A stretch of 64,000 nt of DNA from NCBI RefSeq assembly GCF_043195105.1, contig NZ_JBAFWO010000002.1. One strand, given 5' to 3'. The stretch's first letter is position 1; every line of letters starts with the position of its first letter. Of this stretch, positions 16,719-24,944 are shown one piece after another. The translations under genes were made by a program, and so were the position numbers. The notes beneath the pieces were generated by a model. That model was not told the DNA's origin. It did not search any database and saw only the letters and a program-made list of their open reading frames with translations. The stretch comes from NCEH01 sp002257205 (GTDB taxonomy: Bacteria; Pseudomonadota; Alphaproteobacteria; Rhizobiales; Xanthobacteraceae).

Positions 16719-17777
16719 ATGCTGATCGGTTTTGCAACGAGGGCGCCTGTGCCGGGGTCGGTTTCCGAAAATGACGCGGGCCGGCGGATGATCTCGCCGG
16801 GCTTTGTGGAGGATGCGCTGGCGTGCGTTCGGGCGCGGGGCCTGTCCGCCGCGCCGCTGCTCGCCGCCGCCGACTTGCCCGAAACGGTGCGCGAGCCGGT
16901 CTCCGCCGAGCAATATGGCGTGCTGTGGCGCGCGATCGCGCTGGCGCTGGACGATGAATTCCTCGGCCTCGGCCAGCGCCCCCTGCGGCCGGGCAGCTTC
17001 GCCTTGCTGTGCCAGTGCGTGCTGCATACCGGAACCCTGGAACGGGCCCTGCGGCGCACGCTGCGCTTCCTCAATGTGATGCTGGAGGAGCCGGCGGGAG
17101 AATTGGGCGTTCATGAGGGGCAGGCGCAGATCGTGCTGCGCGAGCACGGGCCGGCCCGCTCCGCCTTCGCCTATCGCACCTATTGGATCATCCTGCACGG
17201 CATCGCCTGCTGGCTGGTGGGGCGGCGGATTTCCTTGCGGCTGGTGGATTTCCGCTGCGGCGAGCCGGACCGTGGCGCGGAATATCGCCAGTTCTTCGGC
17301 GCCCCGGTCGCCTTCGGCCAAAGCGTCAGCCGGCTCGCCTTCGACGCGGAATTCCTGCGCCTCCCGGTGATCCGCGAGGAGAAGGCGCTGAAGGAGTTTC
17401 TCCAGCGCGCGCCGGCCAACATCCTGGTGCGCTATCGCCATGATGCCGGGCTCGCGGCCGGGGTGCGCCGCCGCCTGCGCGCTGTCGCGCCCGCCCTTTG
17501 GCCGCGCTTCGAGGACATGGCCCGGCAGATGCGGCTGCCCGCCTCCACCCTGCGCCGCCGCCTGCGGGAGGAGGGGCAGAGCTATCAGTCCATCAAGGAC
17601 GAAATCCGCCGCGACAGCGCCATGGCCCTGCTCGCGGATGGGAGGCGCCCGGTGGCGGAGATCGCCGAGGCGCTGGGCTTTGCCGAGCCGAGCGCCTTTC
17701 ACCGCGCGTTCCGCAAATGGACCGCGCTGAGCCCCGCCGCCTTCCGCAGAAGTCGGGCGGGCGGCGCTGGCTCTTGA
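16719..17777 (+). CDS. AraC-family transcriptional regulator
   Basis: This 352-residue regulator has an N-terminal ligand-binding domain of the arabinose-binding-like type (about 20-215; PVSAEQYGVLWRAIALALDDEFLGL) and a C-terminal AraC HTH (about 245-345; ASTLRRRLREEGQSYQSIKDE, then AEIAEALGFAEPSAFHRAFRKW). It is divergent from the SDR-thiolase pair with about 107 bp between, so it probably activates them. The exact start is uncertain; an in-frame ATG about 23 codons downstream (MISPGFVEDAL) may be the true one. Confidence 0.85.
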   Translation: MLIGFATRAPVPGSVSENDAGRRMISPGFVEDALACVRARGLSAAPLLAAADLPETVREPVSAEQYGVLWRAIALALDDEFLGLGQRPLRPGSFALLCQCVLHTGTLERALRRTLRFLNVMLEEPAGELGVHEGQAQIVLREHGPARSAFAYRTYWIILHGIACWLVGRRISLRLVDFRCGEPDRGAEYRQFFGAPVAFGQSVSRLAFDAEFLRLPVIREEKALKEFLQRAPANILVRYRHDAGLAAGVRRRLRAVAPALWPRFEDMARQMRLPASTLRRRLREEGQSYQSIKDEIRRDSAMALLADGRRPVAEIAEALGFAEPSAFHRAFRKWTALSPAAFRRSRAGGAGS

Positions 17778-17906
17778 TCCGGCAGTATATTTCTCAATTC
17801 AGTGGTGCTGCGACATGTCGTGCAAGTGTTCGCGGCACATTCATCCGCGTGACATGCTGAAGCGCCAATAATCCGCCCGCCGGAAACGGCATCGGAATTC
17901 TGCGCC

Positions 17907-17921
17907 TGATACGAAGTATCA
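17907..17921. promoter_or_regulatory. Palindrome upstream of alkaline phosphatase
   Basis: TGATAC-GAA-GTATCA is a perfect 6-3-6 palindrome 36 bases before the phosphatase start codon. Its form is compatible with a dimeric regulator such as a Fur/Zur-type protein, though it does not match a consensus closely enough to name one. No clear Pho box was found. Confidence 0.45.
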
Positions 17922-17957
17922 TTCGTGCGCATCCACATGGCGGGGGCGATCCATCAC

Positions 17958-19784
17958 ATGAAACCGAATTGGCTTGCAATTCTTGCGCTGGCGGTCGCCC
18001 CGAGCGTCGCCGTGCTGCCCGCCGCCGCCTGGGCGCAGAGCGGCGAAACCCGTTACAAGGACGTCAGCAAGGACAACGCGCAGATCTATCCCATCGATCG
18101 CGCGGCGCTGCTCTCCGGCGGGGTGTTCGACTTCAAGGTCGAACTTCCCATGGTGACCAAGCTCGAGGACGTGAAAATTCTCGTCAATGGCGAGGATTAC
18201 AAGAGCGTGTTCGGCAAGGCGCCGAGCTTCATCGAGAAGGAAAATGGCGACGGCGCCTCCTCGGTCGTCATCAAGGGCGTGTCCTTGAAAAACCCCGGAA
18301 CCTATAAAGTGGAAGCCTCGGTGGGCGATTTCCGCGAGAGCGTGACCTGGGAGGTGTTCGGCACCCCCGCCACCGCCAAGGCGAAGAACGTCATCTTCCT
18401 GCTGGGCGACGGCATGGCCGTTTCCATGCGCACCGCCGCGCGGATCATGTCGCTGGGCAATACCCAGGGCAAGGCCAACGGCAAGCTGAACATGGACCAT
18501 CTGCCGGTCATGGCCTTCATCGGCACCTCCTCGACAGATTCCATCGCCGCCGACAGCGCCAACACCATGTCCGCCTACATGACCGGCCAGAAGAGCGCGG
18601 TGAACGCGCTCGGCGTCTATGCCAGCCGCGCCAAGGGCTCGCTCGATCAGCCGCGCCAGGAAACCATCGCCGAGGTGATCCGCCGCAAGGCGCCGGGCAA
18701 GGCGATCGGCGTTGTCTCCAATGCCGAGATCGAGGATGCCACCCCGGCCGCCGTGGTCTCCCACACCCGCCGCCGCGCCGACAAGGCGGAAATCGTCGGC
18801 ATGCTCTTCGATGTGAAGCCTGACGTCATCCTGGGTGGCGGCTCGGCCTATTTCCTGCCGAAGACCACGCCCGGTTCCAAGCGCAAGGACGATATCGACT
18901 ATATCGCCAAGTTCCGTGACGCCGGCTACGGCTTCGTCTCCACCAAGGAAGAGCTGGCGGCCGCTGCCTCGGGCAACAATTCCGGCAAGCTGCTCGGCCT
19001 GTTCCATACCGGCAACATGGACGGCACGCTGGACCAGAAGTTCCTCAAGAAGGGCACCGTCGACAAATTCCCCAACCAGCCCGACGTGCCGGACATGATG
19101 CGCGCGGCACTGGACGTGCTGTCGAAGAATCCGGAAGGCTTCTTCCTGATGGTGGAAGGCGCCGAGATCGACAAGAACGAGCACCCGCTCGATTGGGAGC
19201 GCGCCGTGTTCGAGACCATCACCTTCGACAAGGCGGTGGGAATCGCGCGCGACTTCGCCAAGACCCATCCCGACACGCTCATCATCGTGACCGCCGACCA
19301 CACCCACGGCGCCTCGCTGATCGGCACCATCGATGACGAAAAGCCCGGCACCGAAATGCGGGAGAAGGTCGGGACCTATCGCGACGCCGGCTTCCCCAAT
19401 TATGAGGACAAGGACGGCGACGGATATCCGGACCGGGTCGATGTGTCCCGCCGCCTCGCCATCTTCGCCAATAATTTCCCGGACTATTACGAGACCTTCC
19501 GCCCGAAGCTCGACGGCCAGAACGTGCCGGCGGTGAAGAACGAGAAGGGCGAGTATGTGGCCAATGAAGGCTATAAGAACGTGCCCGGCGCCGTGCTGCG
19601 CATCGGCAATATTCCCAAGAGCGAAGACACCGCCGTCCATGCCGTGGACGATGTTGTGCTTCAGGCGCAGGGGCCGGGCTCGGAAAACATCCATGGCTAC
19701 ATGGAAAATACCGAGATCTTCCGCGTGATCGCGGAAGCCATGGCGCTCGGTGAAGCCCAGCAGCGCGCCGACGCCGCTAAATAG
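17958..19784 (+). CDS. Periplasmic alkaline phosphatase (PhoA superfamily)
   Basis: This 608-residue metallo-phosphatase has a signal peptide (cleavage after AWA, about residue 26). About 110 residues of beta-rich domain follow, then the alkaline phosphatase core. It shows metal-ligand LLGDGM (D151), nucleophile ADSANT (S200), VEGAEIDKNEH and TADHTHG. It hydrolyses phosphomonoesters in the periplasm with Zn and Mg. At 608 residues it is longer than E. coli PhoA, because of the N-terminal domain and a late insert. The insert carries an EF-hand-like DKDGDGYPD loop suggesting calcium binding. ATG 17958 gives the best signal peptide; ATG 17925 is an alternative. A hairpin follows before the next gene. 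Confidence 0.88.
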   Translation: MKPNWLAILALAVAPSVAVLPAAAWAQSGETRYKDVSKDNAQIYPIDRAALLSGGVFDFKVELPMVTKLEDVKILVNGEDYKSVFGKAPSFIEKENGDGASSVVIKGVSLKNPGTYKVEASVGDFRESVTWEVFGTPATAKAKNVIFLLGDGMAVSMRTAARIMSLGNTQGKANGKLNMDHLPVMAFIGTSSTDSIAADSANTMSAYMTGQKSAVNALGVYASRAKGSLDQPRQETIAEVIRRKAPGKAIGVVSNAEIEDATPAAVVSHTRRRADKAEIVGMLFDVKPDVILGGGSAYFLPKTTPGSKRKDDIDYIAKFRDAGYGFVSTKEELAAAASGNNSGKLLGLFHTGNMDGTLDQKFLKKGTVDKFPNQPDVPDMMRAALDVLSKNPEGFFLMVEGAEIDKNEHPLDWERAVFETITFDKAVGIARDFAKTHPDTLIIVTADHTHGASLIGTIDDEKPGTEMREKVGTYRDAGFPNYEDKDGDGYPDRVDVSRRLAIFANNFPDYYETFRPKLDGQNVPAVKNEKGEYVANEGYKNVPGAVLRIGNIPKSEDTAVHAVDDVVLQAQGPGSENIHGYMENTEIFRVIAEAMALGEAQQRADAAK

Positions 19785-19847
19785 CGCGGGCACGGCGCCC
19801 AAGACCGCGGCCGCCCGCAGACGCGGCGCGCCCGCCGCTCCGGTCGA

Positions 19848-19873
19848 GGCCGGGAGGGATCCCCCTTCCGGCC
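19848..19873 (+). terminator. GC-rich hairpin after alkaline phosphatase
   Basis: GGCCGGGAGGG and CCCTTCCGGCC form an 11-bp stem with one mismatch between the phosphatase gene and the next gene. There is no T run. It may be an intercistronic attenuator or stabiliser rather than a full terminator. Confidence 0.4.
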
Positions 19874-19897
19874 TTCGGCATCGCAGGACGCATAGGC

Positions 19898-20389
19898 ATG
19901 ACCGAGCATATTTTGCCCCCCACGCTCGCAAGGCGCCGCCTGCTGCGGTTGCTCGCGGGCGCCGCGGGCTGCGTGGGTCTCAGCGGCGGAGTGCTCTTTG
20001 CCGGCGCGCGGGCGCTCGCAGGCGAGGTGCTGGATTTCGACGAGCTTTACGCCAAGATCACGGTGCTGGGGCTCGAATTCTCCGAAAAGGTGAAGCAGGC
20101 CAAGGGCAAGGTGGTGACCATGCGGGGCTATATGGCGCCGCCGCTGAAGGCCGAGGCGAAATTCTTCGTCCTCACCAAGATCCCCATGTCCATCTGCCCC
20201 TTCTGCTCGTCCGATTCCGACTGGCCGGACGATATCGTCGTGATCTATCTGCGCGACCGGCAGGCCTTCGTTCAGTATAACGCGCCGATCGAGGTTTCCG
20301 GCACGCTGGACGTCGGGTCCTGGATCGATCCCGAGACCGGGTTCGTCAGCCAGTTGCGCCTGAACGACGCGCGCTTCCGGCCGGTATGA
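19898..20389 (+). CDS. Tat-exported CxxC protein, DUF3299-like
   Basis: This 163-residue protein has an N-terminal twin-arginine-like signal (ARRRLLRLL, then a hydrophobic stretch ending near residue 42). The mature domain contains VVTMRGYMAPP and SICPFCSSDSDWPDD; the CPFC pair may bind metal or be redox active. The fold resembles small OB-fold DUF3299-type proteins. Its stop overlaps the start of the ABC ATPase (ATGA), so it is encoded with an ABC transporter. A comparable DUF protein/ABC set exists in the zinc-starvation-induced PA4063-PA4066 cluster of Pseudomonas aeruginosa. A function in metal handling is inference. Confidence 0.7.
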   Translation: MTEHILPPTLARRRLLRLLAGAAGCVGLSGGVLFAGARALAGEVLDFDELYAKITVLGLEFSEKVKQAKGKVVTMRGYMAPPLKAEAKFFVLTKIPMSICPFCSSDSDWPDDIVVIYLRDRQAFVQYNAPIEVSGTLDVGSWIDPETGFVSQLRLNDARFRPV

Positions 20390-21102
20390 CCATGCCCGAC
20401 CTTTCCTTGGAGGCGGTCCGCGTCTCCTTTCCCGGCCTTGCGGCACCCGCGCTGGACATTCCGGCCTTGCACGTTGCCGCGGGCACCCGCCTGGCGGTCA
20501 CCGGACCCTCGGGCGCGGGGAAAACCACGCTGATCCATCTCATCGTCGGCCTCACCCGTCCCGACAGCGGCCGCATCGCATGGGGCGAGACTGATCTCGC
20601 CAGCCTCGGCGAGGGCCGGCGGGACCGTTTCCGCGCCGCCCATGTGGGCCTGGTCATGCAGAATTTTCATTTGTTCGCGGGCCTCAGCGCTTTGGACAAC
20701 GTGCTTCTGCCGGCCCGCTTCTGGAGCCTGCGGCTGGATCCGGAGCTGAAGGCGCGCGCGCTCGCTTTGCTGGAGCGGGTTGGCGTGCGCCGGCCCCGTC
20801 AGAAGGTGGAAACGCTGTCGCGCGGGGAAATGCAGCGGGTGGCGGTGGCACGGGCGGTGCTCATGCGCCCCGACGTGCTGGTGGCGGACGAGCCCACGGC
20901 CAGCCTCGATGCCGAAGCGGGAGATGCGGTGGCGGGCCTGCTCTGCGCGCTGGCGCAGGAGCAGCAGGCGACCTTGATCGTGGTGACGCACGATGCCCGC
21001 CTGGTGGCGCGCATGGCGCGACACCTCACCTTGGTGGACGGCCGCATCGTCGCCGACGAGCCCGTGGTTCGCGCGGATGGTCCGGCGGAGGCGGCGGAAT
21101 GA
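20386..21102 (+). CDS. ABC transporter ATPase, LolD/MacB type
   Basis: This 238-residue ATPase has Walker A GPSGAGKTT (40-48), signature LSRGEMQ and Walker B VLVADEPTASLD. Sequence character is that of the LolD/MacB/FtsE group, which pairs with FtsX-like permeases and works as a mechanotransmitter rather than a classical importer. The signature reads LSRGE instead of LSGGQ, a mild deviation common in this group. It overlaps both neighbours by four bases (ATGA at each end), so the three genes form one tightly coupled unit. Confidence 0.9.
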   Translation: MTMPDLSLEAVRVSFPGLAAPALDIPALHVAAGTRLAVTGPSGAGKTTLIHLIVGLTRPDSGRIAWGETDLASLGEGRRDRFRAAHVGLVMQNFHLFAGLSALDNVLLPARFWSLRLDPELKARALALLERVGVRRPRQKVETLSRGEMQRVAVARAVLMRPDVLVADEPTASLDAEAGDAVAGLLCALAQEQQATLIVVTHDARLVARMARHLTLVDGRIVADEPVVRADGPAEAAE

Positions 21103-22346
21103 TCCCGCTCGGTTTCCTCCTCGCCGATCTGCGTCGCTTGTGGCTGGGCGCGCTCGCCATCGTGCTGCTGATCGCGCTCGCCACCGCCTTGGGCATCGCC
21201 GTGCAATTGCAGGAGCGCGCGCTCCGCCTCGGTTCGGCGCGCGCCGCCGACCGGTTCGACATCGTGGTCGGCGCGGCGGGCAGCGAGACGCAGCTGGTTC
21301 TGTCTTCCGTGTTCCTGCAAGCCGCACCCTTGCCGCTCATGGACGGGAGCGTGCTGAAGGCGCTCGCCGAGGATCCGCGCGTCGCTTATGCAGCTCCGGT
21401 CGGGTTCGGCGACAGTTTCGAGGGCCTGCCCATCGTCGGCACCATCGCCGCCTTCGCGCGGGAAGCCGGCGGCGGAGCCCTAAGCGAGGGGCGGGTGTTC
21501 GACGCGCTGGACGAGGCGGTGGTCGGCGCGCGCGTGCCGTTGGCGCTCGGCGGCATCATAAAGCCCATGCACGGCCTGCCGGGGGAGGGCGGGCACACCC
21601 ATTCGGAAATCGCCTACCGGGTGGTGGGCCGCATGGGGCCGACCGGCACGCCATGGGATCGCGCGATCCTGGTGCCCATCGAGGCGGTCTGGCGCCTGCA
21701 CGGCATGGGCGATGCGCATGCCTGGCCGCGCCGCGTGGAGGGAGAAGGGGAGCACGCCCATGGCCTTGAGGGCGGTTCTGACCATCTCGGTTCACCTTGG
21801 CCGCAGGCGACGCCCGGGGTGCCGGCGGTGATCGTGAAGGCGCGGACCATTGCCGATGCCTATCGGCTGCGCGCGCAATATCGCAAGCCGCCGACGCTCG
21901 CCGTCTTTCCCGCCGAAGTGCTGGTACGACTTTACGGAACCCTCGGGGACGCGCGGCTGCTGCTAGGCGGCATCGCGCTCGGCGCGCAGGCGCTGGTGAT
22001 CGTCGCGGTGATGTTGGTCAGCGCGGTCCATCTTGCGCAACGGCGCGCGCAGATCGCGGCACTGCGAGCGCTCGGCGCGCCACGGCGGGCCATTTTCGCC
22101 CTGGTCTGGAGCGAGGTTATGGCCCTGGTGGGCGTGGGGGCGATGCTCGGGGCAGGACTCGGCTTCCTTGTCGCGCGGATGGTGGCGGCCCAGCTCACGC
22201 GGCAGAGCGGAATCGTTCTGCCGGTTGCGTTTGCGCCCGAGGATCTGGCGTTCCTCGCCCTGATGCTGGGGGTCGCGGCCCTCGCCGCCATGGTGCCGGC
22301 CGTGATGGCCTATCGCCAGCCGGCGACCATTGGCCTTTCCGCCTGA
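21099..22346 (+). CDS. FtsX-like ABC permease with His-rich periplasmic loop
   Basis: This 415-residue protein has the MacB/FtsX layout: one N-terminal membrane helix (about 17-36), a large periplasmic region (about 40-280), and three C-terminal helices (from about 285). The periplasmic region carries a histidine cluster (H158, H166, H168, H201, H207, H219, H221, H229) with acidic residues between, which looks like a metal-binding loop. With the ATPase and the CxxC protein it could move or release a metal or metalloprotein ligand in the envelope. The linked zinc enzyme alkaline phosphatase fits this reading, but the substrate is not proven. Confidence 0.85.
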   Translation: MIPLGFLLADLRRLWLGALAIVLLIALATALGIAVQLQERALRLGSARAADRFDIVVGAAGSETQLVLSSVFLQAAPLPLMDGSVLKALAEDPRVAYAAPVGFGDSFEGLPIVGTIAAFAREAGGGALSEGRVFDALDEAVVGARVPLALGGIIKPMHGLPGEGGHTHSEIAYRVVGRMGPTGTPWDRAILVPIEAVWRLHGMGDAHAWPRRVEGEGEHAHGLEGGSDHLGSPWPQATPGVPAVIVKARTIADAYRLRAQYRKPPTLAVFPAEVLVRLYGTLGDARLLLGGIALGAQALVIVAVMLVSAVHLAQRRAQIAALRALGAPRRAIFALVWSEVMALVGVGAMLGAGLGFLVARMVAAQLTRQSGIVLPVAFAPEDLAFLALMLGVAALAAMVPAVMAYRQPATIGLSA

Positions 22347-22475
22347 ACTGGGCGGGTCGCTTTTGCGGCCGGGATGGGAGCGTTTGGGCCGGAGCGAACT
22401 TTAGCCGGGAACAGCCGTCCTGGTGAGGCGTTGAAATCCGGGGGCTGAAAATTGGCATAGCAACAGGAGAGAACC

Positions 22476-22754
22476 ATGGCCAACGATATGCGTGGCGGTT
22501 CGGGAAACTTCGCCAATGATCCTCAAAAGGCTTCGGAAGCAGGCAAGAAGGGCGGGCAGAACAGTCCCGGCAACTTCGCCAATGATCCGCAGCGCGCGGC
22601 CGAAGCCGGACATAAGGGCGGCGAGCACCGCCAGCAGAGCCAGTCCGGCGGCGGCTCTGACGGTCGCCAGCAGGGCGATCATCAACGCGGCGGCAATTTC
22701 GCCGATGATCCCAAGCGCGCGTCCGAGACTGGACACAAGGGTGGTCAGCGCTGA
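22476..22754 (+). CDS. KGG-repeat stress protein (GsiB/YciG-like)
   Basis: This 92-residue, Gly/Asn/Gln-rich hydrophilic protein has three repeats of the form GNFAxDPxxAxExGxKGG (starting near residues 10, 32 and 73). It is the stress-induced KGG motif family, including B. subtilis GsiB and fungal con-10, with desiccation and general-stress induction. The start has AGGAGAG upstream and a strong terminator follows, so it is monocistronic and probably highly expressed. The opposite strand is open but is only a mirror of the repeats. Confidence 0.9.
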   Translation: MANDMRGGSGNFANDPQKASEAGKKGGQNSPGNFANDPQRAAEAGHKGGEHRQQSQSGGGSDGRQQGDHQRGGNFADDPKRASETGHKGGQR

Positions 22755-22776
22755 CCCGGATTTGAACTAGACATGG

Positions 22777-22804
22777 AACCCGCCCCAAGAGGGCGGGTTT
22801 TTTT
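22777..22804 (+). terminator. Rho-independent terminator after KGG gene
   Basis: AACCCGCCC, a CAAGA loop, and GGGCGGGTT are followed by a run of seven or more Ts. This is the clearest intrinsic terminator in the window. Confidence 0.92.
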
Positions 22805-23037
22805 ATTTTCTCGCGCATTTTCAATCGGTTTTGAAAAAGAGTTAATGTTTCGTTTAAAACACATTTAGTGACGTGCAATACGCAACAATCCAGTCATCTT
22901 GCGTGATATCGACTTCCGGCATATCCCTGTCGTACCGCGCGTGCCGATCTCCTATGGTGCGATGGGCCTTCGCGGGCCGCCCCGCCTCCGGCATGATGGG
23001 GCGCGGACAGCTTGAACGAAGCGAGAAGATTTCTGCC

Positions 23038-24147
23038 ATGTCATACGGTACAGCCACGCATGCAGCCTCTTTCTTGTCCTGGCTGGATGCAGCGGCCGAG
23101 GATCTGGACACGGGATATGCCGACGAGGCGCTGCTGCTTCCAGCCCTTGCCGTCTCGGGCGTCGCCGGCGCGGGGGTACCGCAGGCTCTGGGTGGCGGCG
23201 GCGGATCGGTGGTGGACGGCGTGCGCGCCATTGCCGAGGTTTCGGCCCGTTCGCTGGCCGCCGGATTCGTGCTCTGGGGCCATCGCACCTATATCGAATA
23301 TCTGCTCCAGAGCCCCAACGCGGCCCTGCGCGAACGGCTGATTGGCCCGCTGCTGGCTGGCGAGGTGGCGGGTGCCACCGGTCTTTCCAATGCCATGAAG
23401 TTCCTCGCCGGCCTGGAGGGCCTCCAGGTGAGCGCCCGCAAGGCTGGCGCGGGTCTTTTGCTTGACGGCAAGCTGCCCTGGGTCACGAACCTGCGGCCAG
23501 AGGGATTTCACGTCGCCGCCGCCGTCGCCTCCGAAGAGGGCGGCGCGCCGTTCGTCGCCAGCCTTTGCGCGGATGCGGCAGGGCTGGAGCGCTCGGCCGA
23601 TCTCGATCTGATCGCGCTGCGCGGTACAAATACCGCCGCCGTGACGCTGTCGAACGTGGCTATCACCGAGGCGGACATCCTTCATCCCGACGCCCGCGCC
23701 TGGCTGCCGCGGGTGCGCCCCGCTTTTCTCGGACTGCAGATCGGCATGTCCATCGGCCTTGCGCGGCGGGCGCTGAAGGAGGCTGGCGGCCATATCGCCG
23801 ATGCCGGCCGCCACGTTCTGAGCGGGTCCATCGCCGAGCTCTCCGCCGCCGTCGACGCCCAGGAGAACGCCCTGTTCGAGGGGCTCGCCAGCGGCACTTT
23901 CGCGGACACGGCCGCGCCCTTGTTCAAGATCCGCATCGCCCTGGCGGAACTGGCCAATGCCGCGGTTGGACTGGAATTGCAGGCCAGCGGCGGGCGGGCC
24001 TATCTCGCCGCGTCGGGGCGCGACTTTGCCCGACGCTGGCGCGAGGCCGCCTTCCTGCCAGTCATCACGCCGAGCCTCGTGCAGCTCAAGGCGGCGCTGG
24101 CCGATCACGCTGCGCAGGCCACGCCGGGGAGCGGGCAGGCGGTATGA
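23038..24147 (+). CDS. Acyl-CoA dehydrogenase-like flavoprotein linked to a sulfonate/nitrate-type ABC importer
   Basis: This 369-residue protein has the acyl-CoA dehydrogenase fold: an N-terminal helical domain, a middle beta domain (about 125-220, with GATGLSNAMKF and ALRGTNTAAVTLSNV) and C-terminal helices. Its best relatives should be the SfnB/DszC-like and ABC-linked members that act as flavin-dependent monooxygenases or oxidoreductases in sulfur scavenging. The start is ATG 23038. The stop overlaps the ABC ATPase start (ATGA), so the flavoprotein and importer are made together and probably handle one imported compound. The substrate is unknown; an organosulfur compound is inference. Confidence 0.75.
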   Translation: MSYGTATHAASFLSWLDAAAEDLDTGYADEALLLPALAVSGVAGAGVPQALGGGGGSVVDGVRAIAEVSARSLAAGFVLWGHRTYIEYLLQSPNAALRERLIGPLLAGEVAGATGLSNAMKFLAGLEGLQVSARKAGAGLLLDGKLPWVTNLRPEGFHVAAAVASEEGGAPFVASLCADAAGLERSADLDLIALRGTNTAAVTLSNVAITEADILHPDARAWLPRVRPAFLGLQIGMSIGLARRALKEAGGHIADAGRHVLSGSIAELSAAVDAQENALFEGLASGTFADTAAPLFKIRIALAELANAAVGLELQASGGRAYLAASGRDFARRWREAAFLPVITPSLVQLKAALADHAAQATPGSGQAV

Positions 24148-24944
24148 GCACGCTCGCGCCCGTCCTCCAGGCACGCGGTATTGTCCTGCGCTATCCCGGC
24201 GCCGCGCAGAACGTGCTGTCCGGCTTCGATCTCGCGCTCGCGCCCGGCGAGGTGGTGACCATTCTCGGCCCGAGCGGGGTCGGCAAATCCAGCCTTCTGC
24301 GCGTGTTGGGCGGGCTCCAGGCGCCGACGTCCGGTACCGTGCTGATGGACGGGGCGCCCCTGCGTGGCGTGCATCCGCGCGTTGCCGTGGCGTTCCAGGA
24401 CCCGAGCCTGCTGCCCTGGCTGACGCTGGAAAAGAACGTCGCCTTCGGCCTCGACTTCAAGCACCAGCCGCACTTATCCCGTGCCGAGCGGGAGGCGCGG
24501 GTCAACGACGCCATCGCCGAGGTGGGACTTTCCCATGCCCGGCGCCAGCATCCCGCCGCGCTCTCCGGCGGCATGGCGCAGCGCGCGGCCCTCGCCCGCT
24601 GCCTCGCCCGCAGGCCCAAGGTGCTGCTGCTCGACGAGCCGTTCGGCGCGCTCGACGAGGTGACCCGCGCCGAGATGCAGACCTTGCTTCTGAAGGTGGT
24701 GGCGGATACCGGCACCGCCGCCGTGCTCATCACCCACGACATCGACGAGGCCCTGTTGCTCTCCGATCGCATCGTGCTGCTCGGCGGCGCACCGGCGCGG
24801 CAGATCGGCCAATGGACGATTGCCCTGCCGTTCCCCCGCGACGATGCGGTGGAGGAACTCGGCACTTTGCGCATCGAAATCCTCACGACCCTCCGCAACG
24901 CGGTTCGCCGCCAGAATTCGGACGTCAGCCATGCCCACGCATGA
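24144..24944 (+). CDS. ABC importer ATPase, SsuB/TauB/NrtD type
   Basis: This 266-residue ATPase has Walker A GPSGVGKSS (about 42-50), Q-loop FQDPSLLPWLT, signature LSGGMAQR, Walker B LLLDEPFGALDE and switch His in THDIDEA. The PSLLPW and LDEVTR blocks identify the nitrate/sulfonate/taurine import subfamily. It overlaps the flavoprotein gene upstream by four bases and the binding-protein gene downstream by 14 bases. Confidence 0.93.
   Translation: MSTLAPVLQARGIVLRYPGAAQNVLSGFDLALAPGEVVTILGPSGVGKSSLLRVLGGLQAPTSGTVLMDGAPLRGVHPRVAVAFQDPSLLPWLTLEKNVAFGLDFKHQPHLSRAEREARVNDAIAEVGLSHARRQHPAALSGGMAQRAALARCLARRPKVLLLDEPFGALDEVTRAEMQTLLLKVVADTGTAAVLITHDIDEALLLSDRIVLLGGAPARQIGQWTIALPFPRDDAVEELGTLRIEILTTLRNAVRRQNSDVSHAHA

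Noticed and set aside
17778..17957. Pho box upstream of alkaline phosphatase
   Set aside because: Scattered GACAT fragments exist, but no properly spaced tandem CTGTCAT-like pair was found.
17919..19931. 670-residue minus-strand ORF antisense to alkaline phosphatase
   Set aside because: Low-complexity Gly/His/Ala-rich shadow of a clear phosphatase gene.
22401..22736. 111-residue hydrophobic minus-strand ORF opposite the KGG gene
   Set aside because: Its repeats mirror the KGG repeats, and the plus strand has the ribosome site and terminator.
22846..22861. TGTTT...AAACA as a second parS-like site
   Set aside because: It lacks the CACGTG core and is only a weak A/T-rich inverted repeat.
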